Origin: Hymenolepis diminuta
Taxonomy: Eukaryota > Platyhelminthes > Cestoda > Cyclophyllidea > Hymenolepididae
DNA length: 64,000 nucleotides
Reading direction: 5' to 3'
Assembly: GCA_900708905.1 (NCBI GenBank)
Contig: CAADRB010000018.1
Span: 2,110,016 to 2,174,015 of the forward strand
The notes below the pieces were generated by a model, which was not told where the DNA came from, ran no database searches, and worked only from the letters and a program-made list of their open reading frames with translations. The translations under genes were made by a program, and so were the position numbers. Positions 12,475 to 24,900 of this stretch are shown here, piece after piece; the first letter of the stretch is position 1; every line of letters begins with the position of its first letter.

Positions 12475-15100
12475 AATAAGAAACATATATTCGTCGTAAA
12501 AGACAACTTATCCCCGGACCAACGAAGATCCTGGGTCAACTTGAATGCATTTATGAAAATTTGATCTTTGATGGATCATTTCTGAAATGTTTTCAATGGA
12601 GTTTGAGTAATTTAATGATAGCAGAGTATTCTGAAGATAATTCATTTTTAAAAATACAAATTTTAAATAGGAGAAAGCAATAAATCCCCATATGTAGGCT
12701 TTTTGTGGTGGAAATTATATTTTATTTGTTTCCACAATACTCCTCAAGAACCCAGAACTCAGTAAAAACACAATATCTTGTGAAGCTTAATTACAACATT
12801 ATTTGTCCATATTAAAAGATACAATATTAAATATTGCTCAACAAAACCATGAATAAAATATGTAGAGTCGTTAATTTTCCTTTTCTTGGATAAATTCTAT
12901 TCATTAATATTCAGTGGGAATTGCAAATCATAAGAGTGAAAACGAAGAAAGAACAACAAGTAACTGGAGAAGCGGTGGTTTCAATTTATTTCAAATCTGG
13001 AACTTGTTTATATCAAATTACTTATGTTTTTGCAGTTGGCTCATAACACCTCATAGCAACTCATAGCAAATATGGATATTTTCGGCTGATAAACATGATT
13101 TTCACTAATTCCACGGTGCGGAATCGCGATTTCTGTGTTTCAGTTTACCCATTGTACGAATACGATACATTTAGCTTCACAATGCATCACATTTTGTTTT
13201 ACGTCTTGTCCTGTTCTAATATTGGTACTTGAGTGTTCTTATGGAGATTAGAATAATTATAAAATATGGTGCAATTATTGAAATATGGAATCTTGAATTA
13301 AAACTTAACTCACTAAAGGTTGAAAAGTGGCGGTCATGTGTAAGTGGAAGAAATGTATTGATCTTCCTCCAAGCATTGTTTTACTTCTTTTCAAGCTCAC
13401 TGCTGAAACACGTAATAATATTTTTAATTTCTCCAACTGATACTCTTCTCTCTTCCTCTAGGATAGTCCAATATACCAGAGATCCAACTTAAATCTTTCG
13501 CTCCCATTTTTTGCCCAAGAACAATTAAATCAATAATTCTATTGTAAACTACTTATAAATATTACCTAATTGTTAAATTTTACTACAAGCCATAATGGAT
13601 GTTTCTCAGTAATGTGAGTAAAATCTTGTCTGTTCAGTAATTCCGAGTTGTAGAGCTCTAAAATTTGAGCAACTTGGAATGCAAATAAAGATATAATAAT
13701 TCTCTTAGCCTCTAATAAGAACGGCAAAGAAATAACTGTAAGTATAATTAGGTAGGATTATTAAAATAATTTTACTGTTGAAATTACTGCCACTTAAGAA
13801 TTACATGATCAAAAAATTTTGGCGTTGTCTTCCGAAAGAGTAAGGAATCAATGACAGCGAAGTGATTATGTTAGCATCCATATTACTTTGTTTTATTGTA
13901 AAATTTCCTTTAAATTCTACAGTTAAATATAACGCAAATACGAAATTTATCTAAACATTTGGAATCTTATAGCCCATAAAACCAACTTCACCTTGTAGTA
14001 TGCACATGTGGCCTTTAGCTTTGTTTAACCCAACTGTCACATTGGACCACACCAATATGTGATTCGTTTTCCGATTGACCAATAGATGGCCCTGTTACGC
14101 ATAAACAAAGTCAATCTGCTAGCTTTCTATTCCACTCTCACATGCACGCAGTTTTTACGTGTAACCCAGCTGTCCAAATCCATCTATCCATGCCTTACTT
14201 TCTGTTCTATCTCCTTCCTAATGCAATCGTCCAACAAATCTCCGGTCCATTTCAACATATCTTTCTTCTGATAATTAGAAAGGTTTTTGTATCCTTTTAG
14301 TCCCAACTCATTCAGATAATGAAAGCAGTTTAAAGCGCTACCTTAGCCTTATAAGCGAAATTTCCAAGAATCGCATTGTTTTTCTATTTGAGACAATTAA
14401 GAATTTCATGTTTCATTTGTTATATTTAATTGCGTTCACTACACTATTATAAAGCATAATCTCTAACATACGAATTTCGATAGCTCCTTTACTCTTCGTG
14501 CTTAATATTATTGTTATTAACAAGGGAATTCATCGGGAAATTTTTGAAATTAACACAGTCGCCATTCTTTGATAATTAGCTAGGACCTGTAATCTTGGGG
14601 AAAATTTTGTGTTCATAGTGTAGCAGTATAAATATACTTTCATAATAATAAAATATTATCATATCCAACTTCAAATGGTTAGATTACTTTGACAAGTGAT
14701 ACACCATAAATCTATGCTGAGGCATATATTCATGGAAATATCGGAACTAGACGCAATAAATACATTTTTGTTGGAGACCATTTGTTTGATTCATTTATTT
14801 AAAATTATGTTATAGTTAGAACAACTAGACAAAAATGTTTTATTTTTCCTAAGCCATTAGGTTGCAATTTGTCATTTTTAGTCATTACTAACTTTCTGAT
14901 ACGAACTTTAACCACAAAATATAAACCAAAGCAGACAAATATAATAAACCAGTCAGGTAGTTTTAAGCACTGATGACAAAATTAAATTAACCGATCCAAA
15001 AGATCGATTGATTTTGGTTTTGGGAAAAAAATGCTCAAATAATTTTCTCCAATTAGTTTTCCAAATAGCACACTTAAAGGAAAAGGTTGAGAGAACGCAC

Positions 15101-15154
15101 AAAATTCGTTTGGCTTGGTGAATTAATTGGATTAGTTTCATGACACGAATTGCG
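15101..15154 (+). repeat. Short dispersed repeat, copy B
   Basis: Partner of the segment at 12417. It has the same 16-base opening, then AATTAATTGGATTAG and ATTGCG. The two copies differ by small substitutions and indels, consistent with an old interspersed repeat. Confidence 0.4.
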
Positions 15155-18100
15155 TATACAGCTGTAAGTTTTTATGCTTGTGGCGACGAAAAATTAACCA
15201 CATTAGAAATATGAGCTCTTTTGAATAATCTGACTCTGAACCTATAATCCGACTCAAGTAACATATTTAAGCACGTTTTGCTGAGATAGAATAAAAAAGT
15301 CATTGGGATTCTATTTAGAGAGACAAGATTAAATATAGCAACAAAATAATAATAACAACTGATACTGAAGTGAGTTTTTGATATATTTTATCAAGCCAAA
15401 ACGGCAAAGTGACGGTCTGTACGATGAAACTACCATCACTTAGTGAAGGAATGTGGCAGGGTTTCTCATAAGGTGATTTGACAATTGTTTGATATGAATC
15501 TGATGAAACAAAGCTTGCGGTTACAATGCTTGTGTTTGATCTCGGGACGATCAATTCTCTCAGATTACCTCTAGGTCGTCCATCAACCTTATCGATATGC
15601 AGGCACATGCCGCTCCTAATTTCTTGACGGGACATAACTGTTATCAATTTTTTGATCCCCAAATGCCAATAGTATGAAAAAGACTTGTATTCATTTGTTA
15701 AAGGGAATAAAAAGTCTTTATTATGAAACAACATACAGAAAGGCCAGGTAATATGGAGTCACTAAGTCCATAATATGTTTGAAAGATTGAAATAAGGACC
15801 AAGAAGTAAAATAATTACAAAGTGTGAGAGGAAGCGACCATCTTGCCTCAATGACCTCAATCCTCCATCTAGAATGAGCGGCATGCAGTTGAGTATATGG
15901 TATTATCTGTCATCTTATGTTTAGCTGATATTTTAACTCCGTTGGCAGGTGTGTGGGCTTCTCTTTGGCTAAATAATACTGCAAGCCTACTTCTAACATT
16001 CACATTTAGTTAATAAAGTATGTTGGTTGTAATTCTGCTCCTATTTTATCTCCATCTCAGGTGTGGGTAAACTACGGCCTATAAGTATTTAGTGGACAGA
16101 TAAATCATAGCGACAGAAATAGGCATTAAAATAGGGTAGAAGAGTCTTACTTTACAAAATTTTCATTACAATAAATGAGTACCGCCGTAGTAATGGATCT
16201 GAAAATTCGAAAATAGATGTCTAAATCAGAGGACACGAAATCAAGCTGACCCAGTGCACATCCAGTGATCTGAGTTGCTAACCGCACTGGCTAATTCTGA
16301 TCAACAAAACATGGCGACAGAATGCGGGTTTCTAGTAAGAGGGGCCCCGATGCATCCTCTTCCCATCCAAGTCGGGTGCTATTAGAACTGTAAAAATCTA
16401 CGGAGATCACAAGAATCAGGTTGCAAAAAATATTCTTTAATTTGACAAAGCTGGAAATATATGAACTGAGGTCAGGGCGGGTTCAATAAACTCAATAACC
16501 CACCGTGATAACATTTGAAATAGAATTAGAATCCATTCTTGGTGATTTTCTGGGCAGAATTTGACCTGTATCATACCTGTTCTTTGGTCAGAAAATATGC
16601 ATATAATTAATTTACATGTCAGGAACGTAGAAAACTTCAATATTGCTCCTGAGTATAAGTTCAGCCATTACAATCACACTTGAATATTTTATTAGAAACA
16701 AAAGCATGGATTATTATTCGTGAGGAGGCTATAATTAACCTAAACAGAGAATACTCGGTTTTAGTATTGGCAATTATTTTAATGGTTATTTTGACTGTTA
16801 AAAGGCTCTTTTCATCAGGTGTTTAAGAAATATGTATTCACAAAAGCTTACTTTGTAGACTGATATACTGAGAGGGTGATTAAGGTTATGATAGTAGCAA
16901 CATGACTAATAAGGAGAGATTTATTATAACAGCATAGCATTTTATCATTCTTTAGCAACATGGATCTATTTATGATTTACTACACACGGAGAGACAAAAC
17001 ATTTTTAAACTTTTCGTTAGGTGAAAATATCTGATACTAGCAGATAGTACGACCTAGCAATGTTTGATTTAGCAGAGCACACTACAGTTTAATCAAGGCA
17101 AACAACATATTGCATTCTTATAAAGTTGTAAATTAACAGAAATAAAACGTAGTAACTTACAATTAATGAAGTTGTAAGATAACTATGGATCATGTTTCTG
17201 ATGGAAATATGTGATGAAATGTCTTAATACAAAACATGATTTCATCAGCCTTATTTCAGTTTCTTCTGTTAAACCAAACTCGAGGCATTTACAGTTCATA
17301 TACCCTTTGACAGGAATGCCACTACACTTGTGCTTCGTAAGAAACGAGTTAAACAATGAAGAAATCGGAATTTGAAGTAGCATCCTGGTTAGTGTTTGAA
17401 CATTTGGCATTCTATTTTAATTAAAAAGGAGTACAGTTTCATACTAACCCAATTCGAAAATTAATGAAAAATTCAAAAGCACTTTACTGATGACTAATGG
17501 AAAGGAATGGTGCGAAATTCTCATGCAAAGAACGAATTTGAAAGCGCGACTTCCCATTGAATAAAACAATAGAAGAGAAAAACTGATTCTTGTAAAATCA
17601 TCTGATACTATTACAAAAACGCCGTTTACTTAAAACCACTATACGTTACTTGCATCATGCGGTTGTTGATTATAAATAATGATATCGATAAAATAAAATT
17701 TATACTACCATGGCTAATGATTGTATCTATTATATTGAATATATGACACTTATACGCATTTGTACATTTGTAAGAAAGTCTTCACGAAAGTCTCGCAATT
17801 TCATGAAAAGGACGAAAATTAAAATCTCTCTACCTTTCTGTCTTATCATAACATGGTAATGGAGGAAAAATCCATGGTTGAAAAGAGCTAGGGTAACATC
17901 GGCCAGTGTCGGCAAAATCTCCTATTCTTGTATTTTCTTAGGCAAAATCTATTGTATGACCTGAATATTTAGGAAAAAGTAGGCAAAAAGTTATTAAAAT
18001 CGCTTTGACAAACCACTATTCGTTATCAATCCTCCGACTATCAATGTTTACCGCTCTTTATCTCCACTTATGAAAGGAATACATATCTAACCCTTAAACC

Positions 18101-18379
18101 TGGAGTTGCGCTAGTGAGACTAGCAATGCATTGAGAATTATGTACATAAATCCCATCGATAACATGTATTGACTACATCAAATGTTAGCATAACACTTCA
18201 GTTACCACTTCGGGAAACACTTTATAGCGGGAAGGAACCAATGGGAGTTTATCATATGGCCAGACAATGAGAAGATGGATATCACGGAGCATTTTTTTGC
18301 GGTTAGTAATAATATTGCTTTAAGAAAGTTTCAGTAAGAGCCCAGAAATGTACATCAGGGGCACATTAGTCTGCGAAAT

Positions 18380-18548
18380 TAGAGGTGTCATGTTCGATTT
18401 CCATTGGCGCGCATCCAACGAGTGGAATGGCCAACTCTACTGACAAAGTCTGACTAATATAGAGGGTGACAGAATTCGAGTCTCACAGTAGGAAGGTTCC
18501 ACGATACCAATCTCTACCAAAGATGAGTATTGGTAAGTGCTCTTCTAA
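18380..18548 (+). repeat. tRNA-like SINE fragment, copy 2
   Basis: The left half has GTCTGCGAAATTAGAGG followed by TGTTCGATTTCC, a near-consensus B-box. The right half (from about 18465) shares GAGT-CTCAC, AGGA and AAGATGAGT-TT in the same order and spacing with 58854-58945. It looks like a composite tRNA-derived short element, partly decayed. Confidence 0.4.
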
Positions 18549-21500
18549 GTAGGTTTCGACAATAATTTTACACACTTCCAGGAAAACTTTTGAGGAAATC
18601 CATTAAGAAAAAAGACGAATCCCAGAAAATACTAAAAACATTTGAATCAGCAACAGATACAAACTCTACTCTTTTTTTCGTGTCATCGCTATGCAAATCT
18701 CAGAAAGAAGGTTTGAAGTGGTATGGGAACATGCGTAATATCCAGTACTGAGAATTTTGTTTTCCTAATAAGAGAGGAATAGCGAATTCGCAAATTATTG
18801 CTGGTATATTTTGATCCATGCAGTCTCTTCGGGCTGTGAATATTTCCATTTTTTTCTAAATGTTAGATAAACGAACATAATTTACCTTCTTATCCATATA
18901 AATTGTGCCGTACCAATCTTGTTGGTGGTAAAGGATACATTGTCAGAACATTAATTATTACTCGAACGCTATTAGATTAAAAATATTCACCTCAGATACA
19001 AGCTGTTAAAGAGGAAATAGGAAATACATTAATTCTTCTAATACTTAAGCTGCCGAATATATGATTTCGTGAAAGTTCAAGATCGTTCTACTAACTAGCA
19101 GGAAAATATTTTGCTGAATTTGACCTTCGGAGCTACATATTGTAAGAAGATCTGGAAAAGAATTCCAAATGTACTAAAGGTTATTTCAAAGTCTCACGGA
19201 CGTCTCAAACGTACAAAAATGTAAAAACTATACATCTTTCGTCCAATTCGACATCACTTCTCGATTTCACTCACCTCTAAAGTAGTTGCATCATTGTGGT
19301 GAAATCGGTAAAATTCATCAACCTGAGGAGGTTATTAAACAAACTGATGAATTAAATAATGATGATAGCGATTAAAGCAATTATTTTCCGGGATAAAGAT
19401 GAGAATTTTTGTATAATCGTTGCATTGTGAATTTCAGTATTAATTCTAATCATTTCGTCAGCATAATATTGCAAAACTAGAGATAGAATAAACAGCTCAA
19501 CTGCTAGTCACTTTCCTCTGGGAAAATACGATGATTATATAATAATAAAAAAATAATTCATGGAAGTAATAACAAAACGATTGATTGGTGTTTGAGGCGT
19601 TGTGGAAAGCATGTTGGCAATAATTTTCGGTTCAGTTATCTAGAAATACTGTGTTACTTTAAGTGAACTCTATCGATTTCTGTTTCATTTGAAATGTCTT
19701 AGCAAGTCTCTGTTACCTACACTAACTGGCTGCAAGAATTTAAAAATGTGGGAAGATCATGTAAGCTAGTATTATCTTACCTTCTCACCTTTGTGAGGGA
19801 AAATGAGTTGAAATGGTAAGACTGATCATTATCATTATTAAATAATCAGTCGGTGAACATAGCTATCAATAGCAAGAATATTCTCAGTTATCCAAGTTAT
19901 GAGTCATGAAACTTAAATTTCGGAACGTGGAGCAGTGAATTATTCATTAAATAAATATTGTGCAACCCAAATCTAAAGATCATTTGAAGCATCACCCTTT
20001 TGATAATCTGACTATTCTCAGCATCATTTTTCTCGCCTCCCTATTGAATTTTAATTTCACTTAATACTACACGATGAAAAAATGTAAATTTTTTCCTTAA
20101 CCATGGGCTTAAATATTAAAAATATTAAAAATTAATAGGAAAATAATCATTGGCAAGTTTTTTCCACTTGTAGATGTTATTCCTTCAAATTCAGTGCAGA
20201 TAGTATAAATAGGTAAATATTCGCATGCTTTTCTAGATTTCAAGCAACCTAGCTACCGTCGAATTATACTATCACTTATTGGCGATGTAGATTAAATTTG
20301 AATATATGATAAATTATAAAAGATAAAAATATGTTCTCTTTTCTTAATAATCAAGGAAACTATTTAAACTATCTAAGTACAATTTGTGCCACCCTTTCCC
20401 ATCATTTTTTAAAAGCGGACCCGTACATTGATCACTGATTTACACTTGCACTCCTCCGTTAGGACTTGGCTCAACTTCCCGCGTTATCCATTTCCAGGAT
20501 GTACTTTAAACATTCAGTTTTCTATCTTCCTCTCTCATTATTTCAGACTCCACCAACCTTTTTTATTCTTATTTGTTAAAGAGCGTTGTCATCTTTAAAC
20601 CTCTGAGAAGATCCTTGGATGTGTAAGTTGGTTTACCGCAGAATAACGGAGTCGCATCCCCATAAAAATCTTAGCCACTTATGGGGTTACATGTAGGTCG
20701 AAATGCGGTACGAACTCAAACCGCAATTACATTTTCATACACTTAACTAATCTATGTCATATGACATTTTAGCACGCATCTCAAGCAGATCTTTTATTAA
20801 ATCAACGAAAACCGTTTATCTATGCACTCATTTTATCTCGGTACTACCAATGGTTAAAATTCCAATATTCATAAGCATTTATTACGTTGGTTAGACTTGA
20901 TAATAAATTATATGAAGTGATTCTAAGACCCCATGACCAATAAAAATTTAAAATCTCTGAATGAATAATTAGGTTACACAAATCCCAGATACCTGAAGCC
21001 CTCTAATTGATCAAAGACTTGATTACTGACACCACTATTAGAGAGTGACTCACAAATATGTGCAGGATGAACGGCAAGCCACCTACCCATGTATCTGATT
21101 GATTCTTATCACCTTTATTTTTAGGTGGGTGTGGACTTATCAGGCTTATCTCAAATGAGCCATTACCTCGTGACCAAGGAGGATTGCGCAAGCCGCGGAT
21201 AACTGGTAGAAGACACTATTTTTATGCACTTTAATACTAGCTGAAAGTGAACACGATAATGAAGTAATGAAGAAGAGAGTGATGTAATCACCTAATTTTT
21301 TCGTCTTGAGAAATGTGAGATGCAAACATTATTCTGGTATCAAAAAAATGAAGCTGAAATGCGAAATATGTGCCGGAAAGCTACAAGCACTTCCAAACCG
21401 TAATTCATGAAAACTAGTTTAATCGCTCCTAATTGTCTTGAAAATGAATCAGCCAACATTACCTACTCAATTGTTCAAAACGTGAAAAGGACGAAGAGTT

Positions 21501-21639
21501 GCATTGAGATCTTTGGTATTCAAGAAGCATTTCTTTTTAATTCACTTTCCTTATTCTTTGGTAAATGTTGAAGGGTAACTCTCATTGCATTTCCAGAATT
21601 TCTTTTTATTCGCATTCCGTTTGACAATTCGTCCATGAA

Positions 21640-21930
21640 GTTGGAGTGACGTCCTTTATATCCCTATGACGCATGACCCATATCTGCCACGTCCAAACGC
21701 GCCCTTCCTGTAACCGCTTCGCTTCACCTGAAAAGCACTCTGCGCTCATGTTCTCACGCGTCCTTATCCCAGTGACTCATAGAGCTTCCACAAAATAACA
21801 ACACACGCCTGTCAGTTAACGGTTCCTACGCTTCCTGCTCATCTCCTCTCTTCCTCAGCACGCTTCCCTCTCTATCTCTCTCTTTGTCTTTCGTTTCAAA
21901 CCCGTTGTGGTTCCCTTGAGTACATTTTTG
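21640..21930. promoter_or_regulatory. GC-rich block with bZIP-like sites, possible enhancer or distal promoter
   Basis: This block is clearly richer in G, C and CpG than the surrounding sequence. It holds TGACGTC (21647-21653, CRE-like), TGACGCA (21667-21673) and TGACTCA (21773-21779, AP-1 consensus). A CT-rich tract follows near 21840-21895. No open frame explains the composition. It lies about 9 kb upstream of the second plakin-like gene on the same strand. The regulatory role is an inference. Confidence 0.35.
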
Positions 21931-24900
21931 GCCTAATCAATTTTTGGTGCTCTGCTTTAAAATTGTTGTTAGCTCTTACTCAACCAGCTACAAATTGCTG
22001 ACTGTTATTACTGTTGTTATTTGATGGCTGTGAACCATTATTTGTTATCTAAACTCCAGCAATGTAGTAATGAAAACTTTACATTGTTAAGCGCAAATCA
22101 TACTTTAATATACCAGTTGGTTATTTTTGTCTTTTATTTGGATAAAATATGTAAAACGTACACTTTTATTTATCTACATTGGCCACTCGCGGCACATGAT
22201 TAGAGTTTTCTTCTTTTTCTAGAATATTCCCAGCACAAACCTAGAATTCCGGGATGTCAAAATCCCATCATCCTAGACCAATAAAACTTACCGACCTCAT
22301 CATACCCTAATTCAGAAGGTTGTGAAGTGTTTGAATGTGTCTATTCAAGTAAGGTTTGAGTGTCTGTTTCACATCGTTTTAACTCAAACAAATGGGGAGT
22401 CTCGACACTTCAGTGCGTCAGTATGTATAAGTCCAATTCCATTGGGGGTAAGCGCTTTCCAATACTCAGTGAGATACTATACTGAAACTTCTGTAATGGA
22501 AAATCAGAATTCAAAACGCTAATCTTTTTCGCCTCTTCCGATAGATTTGCATCGATGAGTATCGATTAATTTGTAGACGTGCATGTTGACTTCCACACCA
22601 CAGTCAAAATTTCGACTGGTAGCAAATCATTTCCATTCATATTAATATAATGCGCGCAAAAGTGTTACATAATCGCGATTTTTGTTTTATTGATATCAGG
22701 TAATCTTCATTATGGTAAATCGGATTTTTGGTTTGAGGCAATCTTATTTTAGGCTTCAGATATTTCAATCATAAATACTATCAATGACTAAAAATATTAT
22801 TAACGTATGTGGAATAACTTTCTGATCGAACATAATCAAGATAAATACTGGTATCTGATGATTGAGTTATGGTGTGAAATCACTTACATCACCTGTCCAT
22901 ACCAGAGATATTTCCTCGGGATTCCAGAATTACATTGTGGTCTTATTGAAATACAAATATACTGAGAACGCACACACTGTGAAATTCACTCTCTAAGCTG
23001 CCATGAGAATAATCTGGTAACGGGAATTTCTTCACATCAGGATTTTTTTATAAGTATCAGTTCACACATGAGGAGTAATGGACGCTAAGCAAAAGAAAAC
23101 ACCAGAGTACTAGTAATCGTAACTCTCATCTTCACAGGATAAGTCTTAGCAATTTCCAGCAAATGTGTGCGACGAGTGGAATGTAAAATACTAAGGCCAA
23201 TTGGATGGTGTTCAATAAAAAAGTTTGTTTGGTGTCTGAGCCAAGATTTTGAATATTACGTATTGAATCCGTAGGATTGGTTTAAAGAATTTATCGTCGA
23301 CGAGAAGATTATGAGATAGACCAATCTAAAAATTTGATTATTTAAATTAAAATCTACAGCCATTGTTGGAGCGTTAGATATGTCCCTTCTTCTGTTGACT
23401 AGAATGTTAACTGAATAACTGGGTAGACATAAGGGCCATTAAAGCCAAGTAGCAAATTTCAAATGCAGAAGGGAGATTTGACATTTTAACACCATAGACA
23501 CAACCATGAGACTTTGTAGGGCATTGCATATCGCTAATTTTTGAGAAAATTAACAGTTACTGTCAAAGAGGAGGAGAAATACAGTGAATTCTAAGTTCGT
23601 TGCAGAACATAAGTCCGAAATACCTCCAAAAACGATACAAAAGATAGCTGTTTTAACTCACACTTATTCCTGCTGTAAAATGTGGCTGTCCATTTTGTCG
23701 TTTTAAATGCCTAGTTTCTGCCGCTATGATCTAGGTTCTGAACTAGAGGTCTCTGGGCTGCAGTTGGCTGAGATCATCAGACGGAGAAACGATAGAAGTG
23801 CCGTTATTTTAAGATTTTTAAATTTTACTGGGGCAATTTATTGGAATATTACACATTTTTATGTGAATGGCGTTTATTGACCGCATCGCTAACAGTTATT
23901 ATTCAGACTTAATGTTAAGATGTCAAAACCAACGTGGGCCAACTTATTTATGACGATGAACGAATTAAAGACTACCTGTGGAATTTCTCGCTCACAGATA
24001 ATGCATAGACTCTATGACCTTATTTATGGTGAGGTAAATTGCACCATTACTTTAAAAAAATAATTAAATCCTACCTTTCCTTTGGAAAAGTTTCTAAAGT
24101 TACTAATTCTGAGATGAAGATAGATACAGGAACGATTCCTAAACAGCCCGACACATCATTCTCCAGATAAGAAATAGTTGATTACCGGCTACAGTTTTAC
24201 TATGCTATTTTCTCCCCTGTTTTCACTGATCAAGGGATATATATATCAGATCAGTATTTTCTCAGATAATTCAATTTATTGACAAAAATTAATCGATATC
24301 ACTGTTACTCTTAAGAGAACATTTGGTTTTTTAATACCAAGCATTTGATTATCTTCATAAGGTATGTTAAAAAGAACTGGAAAATGTTCGATAAAGCCTT
24401 CTTATCAGGAAATAAACTTGCCAATTTCGTAAGGAGAAATTGTAAATGTTTTAACAATTTCGAATTCGTGACTGGTATGGCAGATCCACTCATCGCGGTT
24501 TTCAAAAAAATCTCAACTAACTTTATATCACAATCGTATTTTGTTCTGGTTAAAATAGTGCAACTGTCATCCTTGCAAACATGTTTCATCTTAGCAAAAT
24601 CTAGAAGCATTTAAAGCAGATTAAGGCGATCGATATGTGAAAGAATTGTGCTTTCTAAACTTAAGATATAAAGTATTAAAGGAGCAGATTTAAAGCCCGT
24701 GTTTGACTAATAAAAATATAAACTTATGGTCTGATGACTGATATTTGAATATCTTGAAATAAAACGATCCCAGCGAAAGAAAATATAAGTTATATCAGTT
24801 GCATCCATATTACATTAAATAAATTAATTAGAGATTTTCAGTATGGATCGTGTAAGCAGTCTTTTCTCTGTTATAACCATGCACGAAGACATTAAAAAAA

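Larger units (their letters stand above)
4063..21639. other. Intergenic region without a supportable gene
   Basis: AT-rich sequence downstream of plakin paralog 1. Open frames are short (under 140 codons), lack recognisable domains and have no convincing splice-linked neighbours. The first few hundred bases are probably 3' UTR. I see tRNA-like repeat traces near 6374 and 18380 and a short dispersed repeat at 12417 and 15101. I found no full transposon, rRNA or complete tRNA. Confidence 0.6.

Noticed and set aside
15315..15734. 139-codon open frame on the minus strand ending in a hydrophobic stretch
   Set aside because: No recognisable domain, no splice-linked partners, and AT-rich codon content. 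The hydrophobic end is what random AT-rich sequence gives.
16241..16330. Possible tRNA gene or SINE
   Set aside because: No cloverleaf can be folded and the A/B boxes are poor on both strands.
24311..24614. Opposed open frames on both strands
   Set aside because: Mutually overlapping, neither resembles a known protein, and a composition effect is likelier.
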